64,000 bases of DNA. Origin: Chelonoidis abingdonii (Eukaryota > Chordata > Testudines > Testudinidae). Position numbers and translations under genes: made by a program. The notes under the pieces are model-generated. The model was not told the DNA's origin and did not search any database. It saw only the letters and a program-made list of their open reading frames with translations. The stretch lies in NCBI RefSeq assembly GCF_003597395.2, contig NC_133776.1:32781644-32845643 (forward strand), given 5' to 3'. This document shows, piece after piece, positions 47,291 through 57,393 of this stretch (position 1 is the stretch's first letter; each line of letters begins with the position of its first letter).

Positions 47291-50200
47291 TGGAGGGTGT
47301 ACACTACATTGTATAAATATATAAAGAGTGTCCAGCAGATAGCTGCTACCTTCAGCGGGACTATGCCTTTATTAACAGAGTAATAAAAGGAATAGTTTAA
47401 AATAAACTATTGTTCTGTATCTTGCTCAAGATGCCAATTGTTTAAGCCAGGCTCAACTATAATACTTTTGAAGTTTATTCATATACTGTCAAGAACTTTT
47501 CTGACTTTGCTTGATGAGAATGGATCCAACGACGGTTCTCTTCCATCTCTCTCCTGAAGATGATTTTACTTCTCATGAACAGAAATAAAACAGATTCTTT
47601 TTGAACATTTCTGTGACAGGATCTCTTTACTGCTCCCTTTCTACTTCTTTCCCTGAGGCAAAGAATGATTAATACTCTTCTCTGCCAAGGCAAATGGATC
47701 TAGCTTTTTGGAATTTCCATCCATAATATTAATTTACTTGAATACTTGCCAATTCAGGCAGAATTTGGCCTGGAATACTGATTGATTGCTGAGACAATCT
47801 GTCTTTATTTTTAGTGCTCCACTGATGTGAATGGCTTTTATTGACAGTTGGGGATGCCCTGCCCAATGCTGGAACTCTAATGCTATCCTATTGAGACTGA
47901 AGCTCCTGGTTCCTCCCTAATTGTTGATGTATGAGACAGCTGTAAGATTGTCTGACATCAGTGACAACATTAATATGTTTCTGATTTTCTAATCTGATGG
48001 CCTTAAACTCCAGAGTTTTGTGCAGATGTTTCTTTTGTGTCTTGACTCTTTTCTTTGGACCGATATCTTTAATTTGCACTGCTGAAGCCCTTGGATAAAA
48101 AGTTGTTATTATCACTCTTAGAAGATCCTACAGAATCCATTACCTTAGCAATTTCTTTACCCTCTGTGGGACTCTGTAATTATACATTCATGCTATCAGC
48201 TAACAGACTTTTGAAAGTCCATTTGAAAATGCTGGCACAGTCTTATGTGAAGCCTGGCGTATGAGGAAATATCTGTGCACTATACATCTTAAAACATCCT
48301 GGTAAACATGCATTTCATTTGATACTTCTTGGACCTCTTTTGTCTTAGGAAGGTTTACAAATTATTAGTATTTATATATGGCACCCATGTTATCAAGCAA
48401 TAAAGCAGTACTGGCCCTCTTAATCTCTTTCTCTGTCATGGTATCAAATGCACAAAGTCAACAACTGACTTGAACAATAGGAGGTAAAAATGTTTCAGAA
48501 AGAGGCGCAATTTTAATGTTGGTGTTCCTTGAAAGAGGTAAGAGAGAATGAAAAAGCAAAAACCTGGTGCTTAAGTTAGGGCCCGAAGAAATAAAGAGCT
48601 TTGCTCTGAACACATTTACATCAGTTCAAATCAGGTTAAAACACCTGATGTCAGTGGAGTTATGTTTGTGTAAAAACACAGAGAGATCAGAACCAGGCCC
48701 TATGCCTTTTGAAAAATCAATAGGAATACCATATTGATGGCTCTTTTCAAAGCAAAGGCAGAACTTCTGATCTGAAGTCTGGAACTTTCATTTGAGCTTT
48801 GCACTACCCCCATTCTCCATTAAGAAATGGCATTACCCTGTGTTTAGATCAGGATTAGTGGACTTGCTATGACCAATAAATTTACAGAGCTGGGTTCCTG
48901 ATCAAAGTGCTATTCACTTCAAAGTGTAGCAGTCTATTGCTGCTGAAACAAGGAGTAGAGGAACTCAAGGTTCATACTGTCTGTATGAGAACAGCATTCA
49001 TTAGTTAATATTTCCATATAAAGAAGACTGTTACATGCAACTTTGCTTGGAATTCTCTTAAAACCAAATGTCTAGAACTGCAGTGTCCCTGTCCTTTTAT
49101 AAGAACAAACCAGGACTATTAGTACCACATTATGTCACACACAGCAGCAGCCAGCTCCTGTTTCCAGGTGTATATATGCCATGTGGATGTTGTTATTAGG
49201 GAATGGTATCTATTTAAATGTATAGAATAATAATGTCTATTTTTATTTGTATGGTCCTTTTTTAAATTTTAAGTTTATTATTCTGCCTCAAAATCTAGCT
49301 GATTGTTAGCATGGTGTTGCATCTTAGGTAAAAAATGCTGTTTTCCACTTCAAAAAAATTGTTTAATGCTCAGAGGGAAAAGACAGACTAGCCAGACAAT
49401 GGTTTGGAAGCTTGTCTCCTATTTTGTTCATATAAAATATCTTCTTTGGACGTTCTTTCACTCCTAGGTCACTAGTTTAAGCATGGCCCAGGATGCTAGA
49501 CACTGGAAAATGTTTATTCTTGTAAAGCTGTTCAGTTGTTTATGAAAAATGCTGGTAGAGAGAAAGGGAGCTGATTGAAGGGGAGAAGAAAGGAGGGCTT
49601 GGCAGTGCCAGTATCAAAGAAAGAAGAATGTATACCAAACTAGTGTATTCCCCTCTCAGATAGCAGTCATCTCTTGCTACTATTCTACTGCAATGCTGAA
49701 GGTTTAGAGTGACAACTCTGATAATGATGCATAATGGGGTTAGGGAAGGGTTAATAAAAATGGAATTTGTTTTATGCATTTTTCCTTTACAGAGAAGCTA
49801 CTTACTTTCCTTTTCCTTGGAAGTTAAGAAAGCTGTGTGTCTGCATTAGGATATGGTTTTTAATTATATAAGCACATACAATTTTTGCACAGAATCACTA
49901 CCTTATTTAGTGCATAAGTGAGACACAGAAAGGGACATAATTAAGATTTCACGCAAGCATAAATCTGGCATTTCCTAACTCTTGAACAGTTGACCTTGCA
50001 ACCTAAATAACTTAATATATTTTGCATGCAATCTAAAAGTTCACTACTGTTCCTTTCACTGTTTTCTCTTGCTGAGATCTAACCTCTAAGGGACTGATGG
50101 GAATGCCAACTCTAGACTATACTAAAGTACACTAGTGGAGTAGTTTAAGATTAATACCAGTGGTAACACTTTAAAAAACGTTCAATTGCTTACTGAGCCC

Positions 50201-50335
50201 TTTTTCCTCTGTTCCTTCTGTTACAGCTGATGGAGACCAGTCAGTCTTGTCTCGGTTTCTGCTCATAATTGTTTGCTGCATAGCTGAACTGTTTTCTGCA
50301 ATGTTATTTACATTTATTAAGTGTAGTTTTCTTTT
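47291..50335. other. Long non-coding stretch with one palindromic MITE
   Basis: Positions 48577-48706 form an ancient palindromic MITE: AGGGCCCGAAGAAAT against ATCAGAACCAGGCCC, with AAATCAGGTTAAAACACCTGA near the centre. No gene is recognised in the rest. Confidence 0.45.
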
Positions 50336-51144
50336 AGATTGCAGTAACTCCTCACTTAAAGTCAGCCCAGTTAACGTTGTTTCATTGTTATGTTGCTGAT
50401 CAATTAGGGAACATGCTCATTTAAAGTTGCAATGCTCCCTTGCAGGAAGAGCAGTCCGTTGCAGTTAGCTGGTGGGGGCTTGTAAGCAGGGCGGAGCGGC
50501 AGCCCCAGATCAGCTCCCCCCTTCCCTAAGTTCCCTGTACAGCAGTCGCCCAGCAGACTATCAATTTCCAGGCAGTTCAGCTGTCCCTCCCCCCACTGCC
50601 ATTTGCTGCTCCTGCCCTCTGCCTTGGAGCTGCTCCCAGGAGCCTCCTGCTTGCTGTGCATGGGTGGGGGAGGGAAGAGGGAAGCTAATGTCAGGGACCC
50701 CCTCCCCCCCTACTCCTGCACCCCGCTTACCCCTTCTCGATATAGAGCATGGTAGGGACACAGAGACAGACAGAGAGAGCTTGGGGCAGCAACTGCTGTC
50801 TCAACTTCCTGATCCACTTAAAAAGACAATTCATTTAAGAGTGGGTCAGCTTACTTAAAGGGGCAGTGTGCATCTCTCTCTCTCCCACACGTAAGGTGTG
50901 CATCTGTCTCTGTCTGCTATGTTGTCCCCCCACCTTCTCCATTTGAGCTGCCTTGTTGAGTGTGAGAGGCTACATTAACAACGTGTTAACCCTTGAGGGC
51001 TCAGCCGAGTGCTAGTTCATCATTTAGCAGCAAGGCATTCCCTGGCAAATATCCCACCCTCTTCCACCCTCTGACTTCACCACCTCAACCAAGCTTCACA
51101 ATCATCATAGCTGTGTACAGTATTAAATTGTTTGTTTAAAACAT

Positions 51145-51148
<4 letters not shown>

Positions 51149-51197
<49 letters not shown>

Positions 51198-51227
51198 TAC
51201 ACACACATACACACACACACATACACA
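51149..51227. repeat. TG/CA dinucleotide microsatellite, left of the nested LINE
   Basis: About 22 TG units (51149-51192), then TATATTACACACACATAC and further CA units. The stretch at 51203-51222 is repeated exactly at 53104-53123 on the other side of the nested LINE. Confidence 0.95.
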
Positions 51228-53058
51228 GCCTGGATTGACTACAGGAAAGCCTACGACTCAATGCCGCACACGTGGATCTGTGAATGTCTGGCGCTATACA
51301 AAGTCAACAGGACACTAAAGACCTTCCTCAAGAACTCATGGGACTATGGAAGACAACACTGGAAGTCAACTCAAGGCAGCTTGCACAAGTGGCATCAAGT
51401 GTGGCATATACCAAGGTGATGCACTGTCCCGCTGCTGTTCTGCATAGGCTTAACCCCTCAGCCAGATAATCGCAAGGACTGGATACGGGTACAGGTTCAG
51501 GAGTGGAACATACCATCAGCCACCTCCTCTACATGGATGACATCAAGCTGTATGCTAAGAATGAACGAGACATCGATTCGCTAATCCACCTGACGCGAAT
51601 CTACAGTGAGGATATCGGGATGTCATTCAGACTGGAGAAGTGTGGCCGGATGGTAGTGAAGAGAGGAGGTAGTCAAGACTGATGGGTGGAACTACCAGCG
51701 GGCCACATAGCAGACATACAGACCAGCTACAAGTACCTTGGCATCCCACAGTCACATGGAAACCACGATGAGGAGGCAACGAAGACAGCAACATCCAAGT
51801 ATACCAAAGGATAAGACAGGTCCTGAAGAGCCAGCTCAGTGGAGAACAAGATCCACGCCATCAACGGATATGCCCTGCCGGTCATCAGATACCCTGCCGG
51901 TATAGTGAGCTGGCAAAGGAGGACATGGAGGCTGCCGATGTGAAGACCCAGAAGCTCCTCACAATGCACGGAGGTTTCCACCCCAGTCCACACCCAGAGA
52001 CTGTGTACCAGCCGAAAAGAAGGCGGGCGGGGCTTGGTGAGCGGTCAAAGCACTGTCCTGGACGAAACCCGGAACATCCAGGAGTACATCAGTAAGATGG
52101 CCCCCAAAGTGAGCTGCTGAGAGAATGCCTGAGGCAGCAGCAGACATGAGGAGACCAAGCAGAAGAAGTGCCATGGCAGAACAAGACCCTGCATGGGATG
52201 TACCATCGACAGATAGCTGAGGTGGCTGACATTGGGAAATCCTACCAGTGGCTGAAAGGGCTGACTCAAAGACAGCACTGAGGCACTGATCCTAGCAGCA
52301 CAGGAACAGGCACTGAGCACAGATCATTGAAGCTAGGGTCTACCACACTAGAGAGGACCCAAGGTGCAGACTGTGCAGAAGAGGCCTCAGAGAACAGTCC
52401 AACACATAGTGGCAGGGGTAGGGGTCTACCACAGTAGAGAGGACCCAAGGGCAGACTGTGCAGAGAGGCCTCAGAGACAGTCCAACACATAGTGGCGGAG
52501 TAAGATGCAGGCAGGAACAGCATACACTGACGGCACAACCAAGTGGCTGGCATGTGTACAGGAACATCTGCACAGCGTATGGGCTAGACCTCCCAAGACC
52601 AGATGGGAGATTCCACAGAAGGTTGCGGAAATAGCAGGGCTAGATTCTGTGGGACTTCCAGATCCAGACGGACAGGCAGGTACTGGCAATCAACCAGACA
52701 TCGTGGTAATAGACAAGGACCAGAAGCACCGGTGGTGATACATATAGCAGTGTCAAGTGACAGCAACATCAGGAAGAAGGATATGAAAGCTGGAGAAGTA
52801 CCAGGGCCTGAAAGAGGAACTAGAGAGGATGTGGAAAGTGAAGGCCAAAGTGGTCCCAGTGGTGGTAGGACCCTCGGGCTGTGACTCCTAAGCTGGGTGA
52901 GTGGCTCCAACAGATCCAGGAACAACATCAGAGCTCTCTGTCCAGAAGAGTGCAGTGCTAGGAACAGCGAAGATACTGCGCAGAACCCTCAAACTCCCAG
53001 GCCTCTGGTAGAGGACCCGAGGTTGAGGAAGACACATACCACCCATAGGGGTGAGAGG
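51228..53058 (+). pseudogene. R2-type non-LTR retrotransposon, 5'-truncated and broken
   Basis: The copy starts inside the reverse transcriptase: WIDYRKAYDSMPHTW (motif A with catalytic D) near 51231-51275, then a GDALSPLLFCIGLNPL-like piece near 51415-51455. LYMDDIKLYAKN follows, with YMDD at 51530-51541. Downstream are a TSYKYLGIP piece near 51722 and a KLLTMHGGFHP-like piece near 51952. A CCHC-like segment (DPRCRLC, near 52355) is next. The C-terminal restriction-like endonuclease reads QPDIVVIDK near 52694 and VSSDSNIRKK near 52754. Reverse transcriptase followed by CCHC and restriction-like endonuclease is the R2/R4/NeSL layout and differs from CR1. Many frameshifts and stops occur. Length is about 1.8 kb against roughly 3.5 kb or more for full elements. 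It sits in the microsatellite of the Tigger-like element. Confidence 0.85.
52336..52504 (+). repeat. About 86-bp tandem duplication inside the R2-type LINE
   Basis: GGGTCTACCACACTAGAGAGG at 52336 recurs as GGGTCTACCACAGTAGAGAGG at 52422, and both copies run to CCAACACATAGTGGC. The second copy has several single-base losses. The unit covers the CCHC-coding part. Its length is not a multiple of three, so it also breaks the frame. Confidence 0.9.
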
Positions 53059-53067
53059 GGAATTTTT

Positions 53068-53072
<5 letters not shown>

Positions 53073-53110
<38 letters not shown>

Positions 53111-53122
53111 CACACACACACA
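53073..53122. repeat. TA then CA dinucleotide microsatellite, right of the nested LINE
   Basis: About 15 TA units followed by CACATACACACACACACA. A run of 11 T precedes it and may be the tail of the LINE. Confidence 0.95.
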
Positions 53123-53276
53123 TTCCCTGAAACCTAACCCCCACATTTACATTAATTCTTATGGGGAAATTGGATTAGCTTAAAATCATTTTGCTTAAAG
53201 TGGCATTTTTCAGGAACATAACTACAACGTTAAGTGAGGAATTACTGTATGCCTTGTTTCCAGCCTGTAATATAGG

Positions 53277-53600
53277 CAGGGGCGGCTCCAGGCACCAGCG
53301 CAGCAAGCGTGTGCCTGGGGCAGCAAGCCATGGGGGGCGGCCTGCCAATTGCTGTGAGGGTGGCAGGCAGATGGCTTTTGGCGGTGTGCCTGCGGGAGGT
53401 TCGCTGATCCCGTGGCTTCGGTGGCAATTCAGCAGTGGGGACGTTGATGATGTGGCACCGGTGGACCTCCCGCAGGCATGCTGCCAAATCCACGTGGCAT
53501 GCCGCTGAATCCGCGTGACCAGCGGACCACCCACAGGCACGCCACCGAAAGCCACCTGCCTGCTGTGCTTGGGGTGGCAAAAAACATAGAGCCGCCCCTG
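53277..53600. mobile_element. hAT-like MITE, GC-rich (family B)
   Basis: Ends CAGGGGCGGCTC and GAGCCGCCCCTG are perfect 12-bp inverted repeats, flanked by the exact octamer AATATAGG (53269-53276 and 53601-53608). It is the better preserved sister of the copy at 14268-14563. It has no coding capacity. Confidence 0.96.
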
Positions 53601-53608
53601 AATATAGG

Positions 53609-54124
53609 GTGTGTCCAACAGAGCCAAGCACAGCAAAGAGTAATGCCGCTCTTAGGCTTGTCCTAAGAAAGAGGGAAGAAGAGGTGCAGAAATAGCAGGA
53701 TGTAAAATAGCATTCTTAAGCCTCTTTTCAAATTTTCTGTACTGTGAATGGATACACTCTTCTCAGCCCTAACTTTCTACCTCCCTGTGCACACCCATAG
53801 ACCTTCTGAAAACAGTAACCAGCACAATTTGGGAGGGGTGCAGAAAATGCTGTGCCCGCTGCTGGCACGGCACACATGCAATGAGGTCTTTGAAAATCTG
53901 GCCCTAAGCGTGTGCTTCAGAAAAGCCACCTTTATAACCAACACCCTCTGTCATTCAGCAGTAAGGCCAAATATTTGATGGACATGAAGAATGAACCACC
54001 TTCTCATCCCTAAATGGTTGGTCTTCTCCACATTCAGAAATACATTGATAGGACCAGGGGAAGGGTGTGTGTGTTGGGGGCAGGGGGGGAAGAGATGGTG
54101 ATTACACTGCTGCCTGTAGTACGT
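53609..54124. other. Non-coding stretch, nothing recognised
   Basis: No gene or repeat family is recognised here. Confidence 0.4.
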
Positions 54125-54132
54125 ATCGTCTG

Positions 54133-54643
54133 CAGGGGTGCCCAGAGGATTTCGGGGGCCTGGGGTCTTCGGTGGCGGGGAGTCCTTCCGTTCCGGGACC
54201 CGCCGCCAAAGTGCCCCTTAGACCCGCGGAGGGGACCCCCACCACCGAATTACTACCATAGCCAAAGTGCAGCCGGGTCTTCGGCGGTAATTCGGTGGTG
54301 GGAGTCCCTGCCATGGGTCTTCGGGGCACTTCGGCGGTGGGTCCCAGAACGGAAGGACCCCCTGCCAGCGAATTACCGCCGAAGACCTGGCTGCACTTTG
54401 GTGGCAGGTCCCGCTTCGGTGGTAATTCGCAGGCGGGGGGTCCTTCTGCCCCAGAGTGGAAGGACCCTCTGCCGGTGAAGACCGGGAGCGGAAGAAGCTC
54501 TGGGGGCCCAGGACCCGCGGGAGTTTTCCGGGGTCCCCGGAGCAAGTGAAGGACCCTGCTCCAGGGGCCCTGAAAAACTCTCGTGGGGGCCCCTGTGGGG
54601 CCCTGGGCAAATTGCCCCTTTTGCTCCCTCCCGGGCGGCCCTG
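54133..54643. mobile_element. hAT-like MITE, GC-rich (family E)
   Basis: Flanking octamers ATCGTCTG (54125-54132) and ATGGTCTG (54644-54651) differ at one base. Ends CAGGGGTGCCC and GGGCGGCCCTG are inverted repeats. The body is built of repeated inverted segments such as TTCGGCGGTAATTCG and ACCGCCGAAG, and is far richer in GC than its surroundings. Open frames of up to 168 codons here are by-products of composition. Confidence 0.82.
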
Positions 54644-54829
54644 ATGGTCTGTAAACTGGCCAAGGACCTTGACCTCCACTGGCAACAATCTACCACCTTT
54701 TACCAACATTAAATTCTCTTCCAAATTAAAATATAGATAATATATACATAATAGTTATTTAACCTTCAAGCTGACAAACACAAGCCTATTGGCCAACGTA
54801 TGCTCACTTCCTCCTCTTTGGCCTCCCTG

Positions 54830-55440
54830 TTTCCCATATCACGCACCTCAAGTCAGCCCAGAATACAGCTGCTAACATTCTCTCCCTCACCCACTGAGCT
54901 AACCATGTCAATTCCTTCTTTGAATCCTTGCATCAACTACCTCTTAACTGATGTTTTAAGTTATCCTTGTCTCTAAGGCCCTGCACAGCTCAGATCTTGT
55001 TCTGTTGCATCTCTCATCAGTCTCCCTCAACTCACTCCACCAGTGTCAGTATCACTACCCCTTTCATTGCCTAGTGTTCTTCTGTGCTACATCTCACGCC
55101 TCACACCCTCCCAGTCCCGGTGGGGCAGGCTCTTACCTCTGCCCACTCAAATTCTTCCAAGGATTTGCTCCTTCCATGAGATCAACACTAATCTGCATGA
55201 GTTCAATGTCTTCTTCACTCCAGCATTATGTCAGAGGAGAGAGAGAGAAGATTTTTTATTTTTTAATTCTAAGTTTATAGGACCCTTCCTAGGGGTCTCC
55301 TGTGCATCTGGTCTTATATCTGTCTGTCTTTTACACTGTAAGCTCTTTGCGGTGGGGACTTCCCTTATTTGCGTTCTGTACCTAGGTAAGCATGTCAAGT
55401 GCTGAACAGATAACAAAATAAGTTAATAAACCATAAAATA
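54830..55440 (+). mobile_element. Old LINE fragment, L2/L3-like
   Basis: Translation near 54850-55040 gives VQNTAANILSLTH, then NSFFESLHQLPLN, a stop and KLSLSLRPCTAQ. This resembles the C-terminal reverse-transcriptase block (AARL...HITPVLKSLHWLPV) of L2/CR1-group LINEs. The 3' part ends with the tail-like TACACTGTAAGCTCTTTGCGG near 55332. Confidence 0.5.
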
Positions 55441-56890
55441 GGTTTACATTATTGCCCTGCTAGTTGGTGAATAGTTTTCGGAACTAGTGCAGTTCTGTCC
55501 AATTTCTTACAGTCCAGTCTGCAGTTGGCTGTACCAAGACACACTATGTCTGTGCTATATAATGTCACTCATGTGAGCCTAAAATATTATCTTTATGTGT
55601 AGATTAATAAAAGACTGGATACATTTTAGGCTTAAATTATTACCAGTAATCAAATCAAATAAGAAAGTAAAATTCTAGGTTCTTGCCCAGGCAATTTCAT
55701 TTCACTCTTGTTCACGTGTTTATTTAGTGTCCAGTCTGTCCTAGTTTATTTTTTTAATCCATTTATTTTAAGGACAGTCAAGATTATAATGCTGTTTGCA
55801 ATAATTGTTCAAAATAAAAATGTATGGTTTTTACTACTATTTGGTTCTTGGTAAACTTCAAAAAATAGCTACAATAATATTAAGATTTCATTTTTTCACT
55901 ACTTTTCTCAGTTAATTAACTTAGGCTCCAACTCTACAAACACTTACATATGTGCTTAACTTTACTAGATGAGTAGTCCCCACACGGCCTTAAAGAGTAC
56001 CCTTGTTACAGTCAGATCTTAAATGCTACCTTATTCTGATGAGTCAATATTTACCACTGGTAAACAAAATGACGTTTTTAATTTACTTTTGAATTTTAAA
56101 GAATACTTTTTTTGAAAGCAGTACTAGTATTTTACAAATATTGACAAAGCTGTACATAAATTGTACAGATGATGACACTGAGTTTATTTGTATTCCGTAT
56201 AAACAAAACTGGTGTGGTGTGCCACATTATGAAATGCAAAACCTGGCATTACAAACATGGTGTAATTAGTCATTTCTCTGAGATAATTAGTAGGTTTTGA
56301 AACCATTCCTGATAATGTAAATTAATTCAGGCTTCTTGTGCATGTCCAGGTACTAGTGCAGTCTGTGTGCACAGTAAATAGTATGTAGGATTATTCTCAG
56401 GACTATGCAGGGAACAGACTCACTTTCTGTTGAGGACTGTAAGGTTGATCAGTTCCCCACGCCCCACATAACTGAACATGACAGTTACAAATTCCGTGAA
56501 ATTTGAGAGCTGAACTTAAATACACATTCCTCCTTCACTTTATGAAATCATTTCCCCTTTGCCAACACAGTAACTGAGTTTTTGAAGGATAGGGGAGATT
56601 TTCCCCATCCCCCAGCTGCGATCAGACATGTAAAAGTTTCTCGTGAAAAAAGAACCGCTGTCCCTGAAACGACGGAACTGTCAGGACAGCTCCTGAGGAA
56701 AAGGAGGAATCACAAAGTTACAGTTTCGCTGCTACTAATGTAAAAGCCCAAGGAACTGGACTAGCGGTTAAACAAACACTCCCCACCCGAGCTGGATGTT
56801 TACAGCCGCTTAAGCAGTGGCTCTGTGCTTTGTGTTGCCCGAACGGGGCTTCACACTTGGCCCAGGCAGGGCTCTGTGGTGATCTTCGCC
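55441..56890. other. Upstream flank of PCOLCE2, nothing recognised
   Basis: AT-rich unique sequence. GC content rises from about 56800 toward the PCOLCE2 promoter. Confidence 0.4.
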
Positions 56891-57252
56891 TTTGACACCC
56901 CACAGTAACCTCCGTCCCCACCCCCTCAACCCACTCAGCCCGCTGACCTCCGCTGGACCCCGCGGCCAGCCCAAGACACGCGCCAGGGAGCAGCCACAGC
57001 CCGGGCTGCAGGGGCTCTGAGCAGCATGTTCCTGCCCGAGTCTCTGGGCAGCTGACTCCTGCCCCCGGGCCGCGAGGGAAGTTTTCCAAGCACGGGGCGA
57101 AAGGGGGTGGGGGCGAGCTCTAGGCTGGGGAAGCCTCTTCCCTCCTCCCCTCGCCTGGAAGAACAACCGGGATATTCACGCGGAGCGGCGCGATGCCAGG
57201 GAAACTCCTCCAGGGGGACCGCGCGGAGAGGCTGCCGAGCCTGCAACCTGCC

Positions 57253-57260
57253 TTTAAAAG
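57253..57260 (+). promoter_or_regulatory. PCOLCE2: TATA-like box of PCOLCE2
   Basis: TTTAAAAG lies about 50 bp upstream of the start codon in otherwise GC-rich sequence. If used, transcription would start near 57285 and leave a 5'UTR of about 25 nt. Confidence 0.4.
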
Positions 57261-57310
57261 CCCCGCACACGAGAGCCGCCGCTCCGCACAGGCGAGCCGG
57301 GGCGCCTGCG

Positions 57311-57393
57311 ATGAGGCCAGCCGCGTGCTCCTGGGGCCTGGGGCTCCTGCTGGCCGCCGCTCAGCTCTCCCGCCAGCAGCAGCCGCAAAAGAG
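57311..57393 (+). CDS. PCOLCE2: PCOLCE2 exon 1 (coding part): signal peptide
   Basis: ATG 57311 opens MRPAACSWGLGLLLAAAQLS, then RQQQPQK, a hydrophobic secretion signal followed by a short polar linker. The exon ends after AG at 57393 at a donor GTAACG, in phase 2. The split codon AG|G is completed by exon 2 at 59531 and gives arginine followed by PAFTCGG. PCOLCE2 is a secreted glycoprotein that binds the C-propeptide of fibrillar procollagens and enhances cleavage by BMP1/tolloid proteinases. The human signal-peptide exon is of similar size, from memory. The start context has G at -3. The gene is downstream of PAQR9 on the same strand, as in human. Confidence 0.88.

Larger units (their letters stand above)
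50342..53247. mobile_element. Tigger-like (Tc1/mariner) element carrying a nested LINE
   Basis: Left end CAGTAACTCCTCACTTAAAG and right end TTAAGTGAGGAATTACTG are inverted repeats. The right side is followed by TA and the left is preceded by TG, consistent with a TA target with one change. Near the right end, GGGGAAATTGGATTAGCTTA is typical of Tigger-like termini. There is no transposase. The interior has a dinucleotide repeat at 51149-51227 and 53073-53122, split by an R2-type LINE. Without it the element would be about 1 kb. Confidence 0.75.

Noticed and set aside
54218..54724. 168-codon minus-strand frame
   Set aside because: Lies within the GC-rich MITE at 54133-54643, and the peptide repeats follow from its inverted segments.
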